Shown here piece after piece: positions 1 to 5,673 of a stretch of 5,673 nt of DNA. Every line of letters starts with the position of its first letter. Positions within the stretch are counted from its first letter, which is position 1. Source of the DNA: an uncultured Opitutia bacterium (GTDB lineage: Bacteria > Verrucomicrobiota > Verrucomicrobiia > Opitutales > UBA953); contig CAIRWP010000030.1 in assembly GCA_903882335.1 (NCBI GenBank), positions 1 through 5,673 on the forward strand, written 5' to 3'. The translations under genes and the position numbers were made by a program. The notes beneath the pieces are model-generated. The model did not search any database. It was not told where the DNA came from and saw only the letters and a program-made list of their open reading frames with translations.

Positions 1-1447
1 CGCGGCTCCCGCCGCCGCCGCCAAAGCCCCGCCCGCCCCGACGCTCGAGCAGCGCGTCGCCGGCCTCGAGGCCTACGTCGGCAACACCGACCCGACCGCC
101 CCGCTCAAGGTCGCCAAGGACAAGGACGGTAACGCGACGATTCCCGAGGGTCTGACGACCGCCTCCGTCGGCGTCGCGGGCCCCGGCCACAACGCCTTCA
201 TGATGATCTGCGCCGCCTTGGTGCTGTTCATGACGCTGCCGGGTCTCTTCCTCTTCTACGGCGGCCTGGTGCGCTCGAAGAATGTCCTCTCCGTCGTCGC
301 CCAGTGCTTCGGCCTGGCCGGCCTGGTCGCCATCCTCTGGTGGGCCTTCGGCTACTCCCTCGTGTTCGGCAAGAACTTCGGCGGGACCATCCTGGGCCAC
401 ATCTTCGGCGGCAGCGAGTTCTTCTTCTTCGAAGGCGTGACCTCCGCCCCGAACACCGACTACGCCTACTGGCTCTCGCAGAACGTCTTCGCGATGTACC
501 AGCTGATGTTCGCGATCATCACCCCGGCCCTCATCGTCGGCGCCATCGCCGAGCGCATGAAGTTCTCCGCCGTGATGCTCTTCATGCTCGGCTGGATGTT
601 CCTCGTCTACTTCCCGATGGCCCACGCGATCTGGGGCATCACCGGCGACATGAACGGCGTCTGGAACGCCGGCGCCTCGATCAAGGCCATCGACTTCGCG
701 GGCGGCACCGTCGTCCACATGACCTCCGGCTGGTCCGCCCTGCTGCTCTGCATCATCCTCGGCCCGCGCCTCGGCTTCGGCAAGAAGGCCATGACCCCGC
801 ACAGCATGGTCCTCTGCGCCGTCGGTACCGGCATCCTCTGGGTGGGTTGGTACGGCTTCAACGCCGGCTCGGCCCTCGCCGCCGACGGTGTCGCCGCCCA
901 GGCCTTCATGACCACGACCCTCGCCGCCGCGGTGGCCGCCTTCACCTGGGCCGCCCTCGAGTGGGTCCTCCGCAAGCACGCTAGCATCCTGGGCCTCTGC
1001 TCCGGCGCAGTCGCCGGCCTCGTGGTGATCACCCCGGCCGCCGGTTTCGTCTCCGCCTCGGGCGCGGTCCTCATCGGCGTCCTCGCCGGCGTGGTGCCCT
1101 TCATCGCGGTGGTCTACCTGAAGTCGAAGCTCGGCTATGACGACGCGCTCGACACCTTCGGCGTGCACGCGGTCGGCGGCACCCTCGGCGCCATCCTGAC
1201 CGGCGTCCTGGCCACGGTCGACGCCAACGCCAACCTCGCCACCAACCTCAAGGACATCGTCGGCAAGACCCTGGTCACCGAGCAGTTCAAGGCCATCGCG
1301 GTCACCTTGGTGCTCTCCCTGGTCGTCACCGCGGTCCTCGCCTACCTGCTCAAGGCCACGATCGGCCTCCGCCCGACCGAGGAAGAGGAAGCGCGCGGCT
1401 TGGACATCTCCGACCACGGCGAGGAAGGCTACAGCCACAACTCGTAA
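1..1447 (+). CDS. amt: Ammonium transporter, Amt family (5' partial)
   Basis: Channel protein of the inner membrane that passes ammonia/ammonium for nitrogen assimilation. The frame is open from base 2 to the TAA at 1445-1447, giving 481 visible residues. The Amt core is unmistakable: LPGLFLFYGGLVRSKN near the start, YQLMFAIITPALIVGAIAER, DFAGGTVVHMTSG with the conserved Asp and first pore His, GWYGFNAGSA, and DTFGVHAVGG with the second pore His. The tail GLRPTEEEEARGLDISDHGE matches the cytoplasmic C-terminus that couples Amt trimers to GlnK/PII proteins. The first in-frame ATG, at base 200, is not the true start. The 66 codons before it (Ala/Pro-rich, then LEQRVAGLEAYVGNTD) read on smoothly, and an ATG at 200 would begin inside the first membrane region. 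The real start, probably with a signal peptide, lies upstream of the window. A glnK neighbour would be expected upstream but cannot be seen. Family assignment is very secure; substrate is inferred from family. Confidence 0.96.
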   Translation, partial: AAPAAAAKAPPAPTLEQRVAGLEAYVGNTDPTAPLKVAKDKDGNATIPEGLTTASVGVAGPGHNAFMMICAALVLFMTLPGLFLFYGGLVRSKNVLSVVAQCFGLAGLVAILWWAFGYSLVFGKNFGGTILGHIFGGSEFFFFEGVTSAPNTDYAYWLSQNVFAMYQLMFAIITPALIVGAIAERMKFSAVMLFMLGWMFLVYFPMAHAIWGITGDMNGVWNAGASIKAIDFAGGTVVHMTSGWSALLLCIILGPRLGFGKKAMTPHSMVLCAVGTGILWVGWYGFNAGSALAADGVAAQAFMTTTLAAAVAAFTWAALEWVLRKHASILGLCSGAVAGLVVITPAAGFVSASGAVLIGVLAGVVPFIAVVYLKSKLGYDDALDTFGVHAVGGTLGAILTGVLATVDANANLATNLKDIVGKTLVTEQFKAIAVTLVLSLVVTAVLAYLLKATIGLRPTEEEEARGLDISDHGEEGYSHNS

Positions 1448-1468
1448 GCTCCCCAGGGAGCTCGGCTC

Positions 1469-1500
1469 ACAGGCCGCCCACCCGGGCGGCCTGTTTCTTT
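1469..1500 (+). terminator. Rho-independent terminator after amt
   Basis: An 11-bp perfect GC-rich stem pairs 1469-1479 with 1484-1494 around an ACCC loop. It is followed by a T-rich tract (TTTCTTT, counting the last stem T). It lies 22 bases past the amt stop codon, so it should end the amt transcript. A smaller hairpin (AGCTCC 1447-1452 with GGAGCT 1457-1462) sits directly at the stop codon and may assist. Confidence 0.85.
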
Positions 1501-1522
1501 GCCGGGCCTCCCCGAAAAACAC

Positions 1523-1548
1523 CCCGAACCTTCGGGTTTGCCTTTTCG
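1523..1548. terminator. Weak secondary hairpin with T-rich flank
   Basis: CCCGA at 1523-1527 pairs with TCGGG at 1532-1536 around a four-base loop. It is followed by TTTGCCTTTT on the + strand and, read in reverse, by GTGTTTTTC. It could be a backup terminator after amt or a bidirectional insulator ahead of the regulator. The stem is only 5 bp, so this is tentative. Confidence 0.3.
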
Positions 1549-1556
1549 CCGGATGG

Positions 1557-1577
1557 TGACAGTATGCTGTATACAAT
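1557..1577 (+). promoter_or_regulatory. Candidate promoter/operator of the MerR-like gene
   Basis: An imperfect palindrome ACAGTATGCTGT (1559-1570; half-sites ACAG and CTGT, four bases apart) abuts a -10-like TACAAT at 1572-1577, which matches five of six consensus positions. I see no good -35 at 16-19 bp, which is common for activator-dependent or non-housekeeping promoters. If TACAAT is a true -10, transcription would begin at or next to the ATG at 1584, giving a leaderless mRNA. The same elements (TGACAGT, ATGCTGT) recur before the VWA gene, which supports a regulatory role. This is inference from sequence only. Confidence 0.4.
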
Positions 1578-1583
1578 AAATCT

Positions 1584-2375
1584 ATGATGAAGTTCTCTGC
1601 CACCCTGGAAGGCCCCTTCGTGGGCACCGCCGAGGAGCTCGCCGCCTACGTCTCGGGCAAGCTCGCCTCCCTCGGCTTCGGTCCCCGCTTCCAGGCCAAC
1701 GAGCGCCTCGTGCGCTTCTACGCCTTCGAGGGCCTGATCGACAAGCCGGAGCGCGCCGAGGACGACAAACGCCGGGCCAATTTCGGGGATAAGCAAGTCC
1801 GCCAACTGCTCGTGGCCCGCATCCTGTCCGAACGGGGCAACGACCTGGAGACCATCCGCGGCATGCTCCGCCAGCACGGCAGCCGCGCCCAATTAAATCA
1901 GCTCGTCGACGAGCATGCGATGGCCTCCGAACTCGAAAGCCGCTCCTCGCGGGAAATCGTCACGTCGATGGCCGAACCGAGCGAAACTTACCTCCGCTCC
2001 CCCCGCCGCCTCAGCCACTCGGGCGCGGCCGATCCCGGCGCCAGCCGACCCAGTCGGTTCAGCAACGAGACGCTCCACCTGCTGCGCGATGTCTCGGACT
2101 CCCGCTCCCCGGGGCTGATCTTCCGCAAGATGGTGATGCGAGAATACGACCGGCCGGACCTCTCCCCCGAAGTGCGCGGTCTGTACCGGCAGCTGCTGGC
2201 CTTCCACCCGACCACGCCAGGCGAACCGCCCAAGCGGGAACGCTGGTCAAAGATACGCCTAGCCCCCTGGTGCGAAGTGATGGTGCACATCGACGGCCGG
2301 GCCAAGCCCAGCCAGGAAGAGATCGATGAGATCGTCCTTAATTTCCGTAAGTCATTAGAAGATAGTTATATGTAA
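1584..2375 (+). CDS. MerR-like transcriptional regulator with long C-terminal extension
   Basis: Predicted cytoplasmic DNA-binding regulator of 263 residues. Residues about 15-97 fit the MerR winged helix-turn-helix. LVRFYAFEGLIDKPER (42-57) matches the RYYE..GL signature, RRANFGDKQVRQLLVARIL (63-81) the wing and third helix, and GNDLETIRGML (85-95) the 'GfsLeeI..lL' segment. Ordinary MerR proteins are about 110-150 residues and dimerise through a coiled coil. Here residues 98-263 form a different C-terminal part: a Ser/Arg/Pro-rich likely linker (about 115-160), then a region ending in WSKIRLAPWCEVMVHIDGR (221-239) and a helical tail. That end could be a small sensor or partner-binding domain. 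No Cys pair for classic metal sensing is apparent (only Cys230). The ATG at 1584 is followed directly by a second ATG, and no Shine-Dalgarno precedes either. The 3' end uses AT-rich codons (TTA, GAT, AGT, TAT) unlike the flanking genes. It sits 109 bases before the VWA gene, its likely target. The effector is unknown. Confidence 0.85.
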   Translation: MMKFSATLEGPFVGTAEELAAYVSGKLASLGFGPRFQANERLVRFYAFEGLIDKPERAEDDKRRANFGDKQVRQLLVARILSERGNDLETIRGMLRQHGSRAQLNQLVDEHAMASELESRSSREIVTSMAEPSETYLRSPRRLSHSGAADPGASRPSRFSNETLHLLRDVSDSRSPGLIFRKMVMREYDRPDLSPEVRGLYRQLLAFHPTTPGEPPKRERWSKIRLAPWCEVMVHIDGRAKPSQEEIDEIVLNFRKSLEDSYM

Positions 2376-2390
2376 GTTTTCGCCAGTTTA

Positions 2391-2446
2391 TGACAGTGGT
2401 TATTTAGTGTTAATGACAAAAAAGATGCTGTGGTGGTGTTGACAGT
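2391..2446 (+). promoter_or_regulatory. Candidate operator/promoter region of the VWA gene
   Basis: This AT-rich stretch carries TGACAGT at 2391-2397 and again at 2440-2446, TGACA at 2414-2418, and ATGCTGT at 2425-2431. CTGT (2428-2431) and ACAG (2442-2445) form an inverted pair with a 10-base spacer. TTGACA at 2439-2444 is a perfect sigma-70 -35 hexamer, but I find no convincing -10 at 16-20 bp downstream. The shared heptamers with the region before the MerR-like gene suggest both are bound by the same regulator. Confidence 0.4.
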
Positions 2447-2474
2447 TTTTAGGTGTTGTGGCAGAGTGGGTGTT
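2407..2474 (+). repeat. Short GTGTT direct repeats before the VWA gene
   Basis: GTGTT occurs at 2407-2411, 2436-2440, 2453-2457 and 2470-2474. The last three are spaced exactly 17 bases apart. Two of them extend to the similar strings GGTGTTGACAG (2435-2445) and GGTGTTGTGGCAG (2452-2464). The set may be binding sites or just low-complexity sequence. Confidence 0.3.
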
Positions 2475-2484
2475 CTTCACTCCC

Positions 2485-3864
2485 ATGAGCCAACCCACCA
2501 TCGAAATCCTCGCCCTCAAAAAGGGCTTCCTCCGCGCCGCCGCCGAGCCGATCCACGCCCTCGTCCGCATCGTCTCGCCCGAACAGCCCGTCAACGCGAC
2601 CCCCGCCACCCGCGCCCCGCTTGACCTCGTCCTCGTGATCGACCGCTCCGGGTCGATGTCCGGCGACCCCCTCAAGGCCGCCCTCGAATCCGCCAGCCGC
2701 ATCATCCGCGGCCTGCGCGACGACGACCGCGTCGCCGTCGTCACCTTCGACTCGCAGGTCGACGTCGTCCAGCCCCTCGTCCACCCGACGGACCGCGCCG
2801 GCCTCATCCAGCGCGTGCAGTCGGTCGAGAGCGGCGGCTCGACCGCGCTCTTCGACGGCTGGGAAGCGGGGATGCGCCAGCTGCAAGGCCAGGTCAGCAA
2901 GGAACGCATCGCCCGCGTCATCCTGCTCAGCGACGGCCAGGCCAACCACGGCCTGACGGACGAGCCCGCGATCTTCCGGCACGTCTCCGAGGCCGCGGCC
3001 GCCGGCATCACCACCTCGACGGTCGGCCTCGGCCAAGGCTTCAACGAGACGCTCATGACCGGCATGGCCCGCGCCGGCGAAGGCGCCGCCAACTTCGGCC
3101 AGACCGCCGATGACCTGGACGAGGCCTTCGAGGAGCAGTTCGCCATCCTGTCCAACGCCTACCTCCGCCAGGTGCGCGTGGACATCCAGGGCGGCAGCGA
3201 CGTCCAAGCCCGTATCCTCGGGGACTTCCTCGAGGAAGGCCGCGCCACGAGCCGCAAGCTCGGCACGCTGCCCTGGGCCTCTTCGCTCGTGGCCGTGGTC
3301 GAACTCAAGGTCGGCCCGGCGGCCCGCGCGGACTCGCTCCTCGCGGTGAACTTCTCCGCGGTGACCAAGGAAGGCGAGCCGGTGACCTTCGGCCCGACGA
3401 TCTTCGCGCTGCCGGAACTCGACCTGGGCGCGTTCTCGGTCCTGCCGACGGACCCGCACGTGGCCGCGGCGGTAACGGAGGCGATCATCGCCGAGAAACT
3501 CGAGCAGATCGAGGAGCTGATCCGCTCCCGTTTGATCAAGGACGCCAAGGACAACCTGGCCGCCCTCGCCGCCCGCGCGGACCTCACGGATTGGGTGAAG
3601 CAGAAGGTGGCCTACCTCCAGCGACTGCTCGAGGAGGACGAGGTGATGACCATGAAGGAGCTGCGCTACGGTCGCCGCAACATGACCATGGGGACCAAGG
3701 GAATGCACCTCGCCGAGTTCAACGAATGCGCGGGACCGGCGGTGCAGATGCACCACGCGGTCTACCACCGCAAGAAGACGATCGCGGGCCAGAGCACCCG
3801 CCGCCAGGTCCCGACCCCGCCGCCCGCCCAGCCCGACCCGGGCGCCAACCCGACCCAGCCCTGA
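2485..3864 (+). CDS. VWA (von Willebrand factor A) domain protein, cytoplasmic
   Basis: Protein of 459 residues if started at the ATG at 2485. An in-frame GTG at 2458 would add nine residues (MAEWVFFTP) that look unlike a domain start, and neither start has a good ribosome binding site. An N-terminal beta-rich segment (about 5-45) leads into a VWA domain at about 46-225. All MIDAS metal-site positions are present: Asp53, Ser55 and Ser57 in VIDRSGSMSG, Thr120 in SGGST, and Asp150 in ILLSDGQAN. This implies Mg2+-dependent ligand binding, as in other bacterial VWA proteins. TSTVGLGQGFNETLMTGMA (177-195) is the usual strand-helix late in this family. Residues about 226-320 are beta-rich, about 325-386 helical (EKLEQIEELIRSRLIKDAKD), and 387-430 rich in Met and His, followed by a Pro-rich tail. 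There is no signal peptide or transmembrane helix, so action in the cytoplasm is inferred. It probably forms a module with the MerR-like gene upstream, and its partner is unknown. A MoxR-type ATPase, frequent beside VWA genes, is not in the window. Confidence 0.9.
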   Translation: MSQPTIEILALKKGFLRAAAEPIHALVRIVSPEQPVNATPATRAPLDLVLVIDRSGSMSGDPLKAALESASRIIRGLRDDDRVAVVTFDSQVDVVQPLVHPTDRAGLIQRVQSVESGGSTALFDGWEAGMRQLQGQVSKERIARVILLSDGQANHGLTDEPAIFRHVSEAAAAGITTSTVGLGQGFNETLMTGMARAGEGAANFGQTADDLDEAFEEQFAILSNAYLRQVRVDIQGGSDVQARILGDFLEEGRATSRKLGTLPWASSLVAVVELKVGPAARADSLLAVNFSAVTKEGEPVTFGPTIFALPELDLGAFSVLPTDPHVAAAVTEAIIAEKLEQIEELIRSRLIKDAKDNLAALAARADLTDWVKQKVAYLQRLLEEDEVMTMKELRYGRRNMTMGTKGMHLAEFNECAGPAVQMHHAVYHRKKTIAGQSTRRQVPTPPPAQPDPGANPTQP

Positions 3865-3889
3865 GGGCTGGTCGGACGACCGAATCCCC

Positions 3890-3920
3890 GCCCGATGGAA
3901 GCGATTCCATCGGGCTTTTT
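3890..3920 (+). terminator. Rho-independent terminator after the VWA gene
   Basis: A perfect 11-bp stem pairs GCCCGATGGAA (3890-3900) with TTCCATCGGGC (3905-3915) around GCGA, a stable GNRA tetraloop. It is followed at once by TTTTT (3916-3920). It begins 25 bases after the TGA and should separate the VWA transcript from the downstream gene. Confidence 0.92.
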
Positions 3921-3961
3921 GTTGCCCGCCAAAAGCCAGGGGGCAAACTCCCGGCAGTCCC

Positions 3962-5673
3962 ATGCCCCGCGCCCTTCGCCTCACCCTTTGGTCCGTCGGT
4001 CTCCTCGCCCTCCTGCTCGGCGGCGCCCTCTTCTGGATTGATGGGCAATTGCGGGCCGAAGCGCTCGGCGCCCGCGTGAAGACGCTCCTCGCCGACGCGA
4101 AGATCCAGGGCGGCGTCGCGAGAATCGAGGCCGAGCTCGACGGTCGCTTCTCGGCCGAAGGCATCGACCTCACCTTGCCGGATGGCCTGCAGTTCAAGGC
4201 GGCCAGCATCACCGGCGACCTCGGGGTCTTCGCCAGCCTCTTCGGCACCTACACGCTCGAGAAGTTCGAGGCGAAGGGACTCGAGCTCGACCTGAGTCAC
4301 CGGAAAGCCGCGCCCCCCGCCGAGGCCCCCGCCGCCCCGGCCGGCCAGACCACGCTGCCGCGCGTCGTCGTCGGTCCTTATTCCGCCGCCGGTCGCGTCA
4401 CCTTGGCCGACGGCACCCTCCTGCGCTTCAGCGTCGCGGGCGACGGCGTCGACACCGCCGGCAAGGTCGACCTGCGCGCCGGCGTGGCCTGGCCCGGTTT
4501 CGCGGTGGGGACGAACGTGACCAAGCCGCAGGCCGATATCGTGCTGGCGGCGACCCTGCGTGAGACGTTCGGCGGCAAGGGCCTCGGACCCGCCGCGCTC
4601 GCCGCCGCCCTTGGTGAGGCGACGCTGACGGTCACCGCCAAGGACACGAGCCCGCTGGCCGCCGGCAGCATGAGCCTCGAGCTTCAGGCGCGCCACGGCG
4701 CGCTGGCCGGACTCGATTTCGGAGGCCAGTTCAAGCCCACCGTCCCCGAAGGGCTCATCGTGCAGGGTACGCTGAGCGACGCCGCCCGCCGACCCGCGGC
4801 CAAGCTGCAGCTCGCCGTGGCGGGCGAGACCGCGGCCATCGCCGCCACGCTCGACGTGGACCCCACGAAGTTCGGCATCCTCTCCAAGGCCTTGCCGGAC
4901 TGCCAGGTGAAGGGCCGTGTCTATGCCGAGCTCGCCGCCGCCCAAGGGACGTGGCGCGCGACCAGCTGGCCGGATCAGCCGTTGCAGGCCAGTTGGGCGG
5001 ATCTGTCCCGCTTCTCGAAGGCCATCCCGAAGGGCACGGGCTCGGCGTGGACGCTTGCCTTCGGCATCGAACAAAAGACCGGTAGCCTGGTGCTCGATAC
5101 CCTCAAGGTGAAGGGCAACGGCATCGAGCTCACCAGCGAACAACCGATCCTGATCCCCCAAGGCAAACTGCCGCAGGATGTCGCCCTCCGGCTCAAGGCC
5201 ACCGACGCCGATCTCGTGACGCTCGCCCCGTTCCTCGCCGGCGCCGACCTCGCGATCACGGCCGGCCGCTGGACCGGCGAGGCGACCATCACGCTCGCGA
5301 AGGGCCAGCCGGCGATCGACACGGTGAAGACGCACGCGATCCGCGGCCTGGACGTCGAACGCGCGGGTCGAACGATCCTGCGCGGCATCGACGCCGACAT
5401 CCCGCTGCAGGCCGCCAACGGAGCGCTCCGCCTGGCTCCGTTCAAGGTCGCCGCCGAGGCGGGCACGCTCGCCTCCGGTGAGCTGATCTTCCGCCCCGGC
5501 ATCGACGGGGCGTGGTCCGCTACGGCCGACGTCGACCTCGGGATCGCCGAACTCGCCGCGCAACCGGGCTGGGAGGACCTGCCCCGCGACAAGCTCGCCG
5601 GCATCCGCGTCGCCGCCCAGGCCGCCCTCTCGCAGGCCGCGGGCGACAAGCCGACCCTCACCGCGATCTCCGC
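3962..5673 (+). CDS. AsmA/TamB-like membrane-anchored envelope protein (3' partial)
   Basis: The frame stays open without a stop from the ATG at 3962 to the window edge, giving 570 complete codons. Residues 8-26 (TLWSVGLLALLLGGALFWI) form one hydrophobic segment after a short basic N-terminus, so the product is likely anchored in the inner membrane with its bulk in the periplasm. The body is a long run of short beta-strand-like stretches, such as GVARIEAELDGRFSAEGIDL (51-70) and LFGTYTLEKFEAKGLELDL (93-111). This pattern, with GLxLDL-type strands, is typical of AsmA/TamB-like proteins that form long grooves linked to lipid or outer-membrane protein traffic. An Ala/Pro-rich linker lies at about 115-129. 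The start is the first in-frame ATG after the terminator, and no Shine-Dalgarno is evident within 15 bases. Codon use is strongly GC-ending, like amt. The C-terminus is missing, so full length and the exact subfamily (AsmA, TamB or DUF748-like) cannot be settled. Confidence 0.82.
   Translation, partial: MPRALRLTLWSVGLLALLLGGALFWIDGQLRAEALGARVKTLLADAKIQGGVARIEAELDGRFSAEGIDLTLPDGLQFKAASITGDLGVFASLFGTYTLEKFEAKGLELDLSHRKAAPPAEAPAAPAGQTTLPRVVVGPYSAAGRVTLADGTLLRFSVAGDGVDTAGKVDLRAGVAWPGFAVGTNVTKPQADIVLAATLRETFGGKGLGPAALAAALGEATLTVTAKDTSPLAAGSMSLELQARHGALAGLDFGGQFKPTVPEGLIVQGTLSDAARRPAAKLQLAVAGETAAIAATLDVDPTKFGILSKALPDCQVKGRVYAELAAAQGTWRATSWPDQPLQASWADLSRFSKAIPKGTGSAWTLAFGIEQKTGSLVLDTLKVKGNGIELTSEQPILIPQGKLPQDVALRLKATDADLVTLAPFLAGADLAITAGRWTGEATITLAKGQPAIDTVKTHAIRGLDVERAGRTILRGIDADIPLQAANGALRLAPFKVAAEAGTLASGELIFRPGIDGAWSATADVDLGIAELAAQPGWEDLPRDKLAGIRVAAQAALSQAAGDKPTLTAIS

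Noticed and set aside
607..1104. 165-codon minus-strand frame inside amt
   Set aside because: It overlaps the conserved Amt pore region, and its product has no domain features; shadow of amt.
2439..2467. Full sigma-70 promoter built on TTGACA at 2439-2444
   Set aside because: The -35 hexamer is perfect, but the bases at 16-20 bp downstream (CAGAGT, GAGTGG) do not resemble a -10. It is kept only as part of a candidate operator region.
1584..3864. VWA/MoxR/TerD-type conflict or stress system
   Set aside because: No AAA+ ATPase, TerD-like gene or effector nuclease is in the window. Only a regulator and a VWA protein are present, so the label is not supported.
3591..4079. 162-codon + strand frame across the VWA 3' end, the terminator and the next gene's start
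   Set aside because: It reads through an excellent terminator, and its product is Pro/Gly/Arg-rich and unlike any family; out-of-frame shadow.
2449..4248. 599-codon open frame on the minus strand opposite the VWA gene
   Set aside because: It spans the whole VWA gene and the terminator at 3890-3920. Its product is Arg/Gly/Glu-rich with no recognisable domain. In GC-rich DNA the strong third-position GC bias of the true gene removes stops from the opposite strand.
3719..5563. 614-codon open frame on the minus strand opposite the AsmA-like gene
   Set aside because: Low-complexity Arg/Gly/Ala/Glu product without domains. The + strand frame has a membrane anchor, the expected beta pattern and a terminator just upstream, so this is a shadow.

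Overview
The window is GC-rich bacterial DNA (well over 60% G+C by eye) with four genes, all on the + strand. Two of them run off the ends. The ammonium transporter has an Ala/Pro-rich N-terminal extension ahead of a standard Amt core. I associate this style with Verrucomicrobiota, perhaps Opitutae, and the lack of Shine-Dalgarno sequences before the visible starts fits. The lineage call rests on recall, not on a search.

Layout. Bases 1-1447 encode an Amt-family ammonium channel, 5'-truncated, closed by a strong intrinsic terminator at 1469-1500. A short AT-richer gap with a candidate promoter/operator leads to a MerR-like regulator (1584-2375) that has a long C-terminal extension. An AT-rich 109-base gap carrying repeated TGACAGT-type motifs separates it from a cytoplasmic VWA-domain protein with a complete metal-binding MIDAS motif (2485-3864). 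That gene ends in a second strong terminator with an 11-bp stem and a GCGA tetraloop (3890-3920). From 3962 to the end runs an open reading frame for a membrane-anchored, AsmA/TamB-like envelope protein that is cut off by the window edge.

How the parts relate. The transporter and the AsmA-like protein look like independent housekeeping genes. The regulator and the VWA gene lie between two terminators and share sequence motifs (TGACAGT and ATGCTGT) in their upstream regions. They are best read as one two-gene module in which the regulator probably controls itself and the VWA gene. The VWA protein has no signal peptide or membrane segment, so it probably acts as an Mg2+-dependent binding scaffold in the cytoplasm. 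Its partner is not visible, and no MoxR-type ATPase lies in the window. This pair is the most interesting part of the window. I saw no tRNA, rRNA, CRISPR array or insertion sequence.
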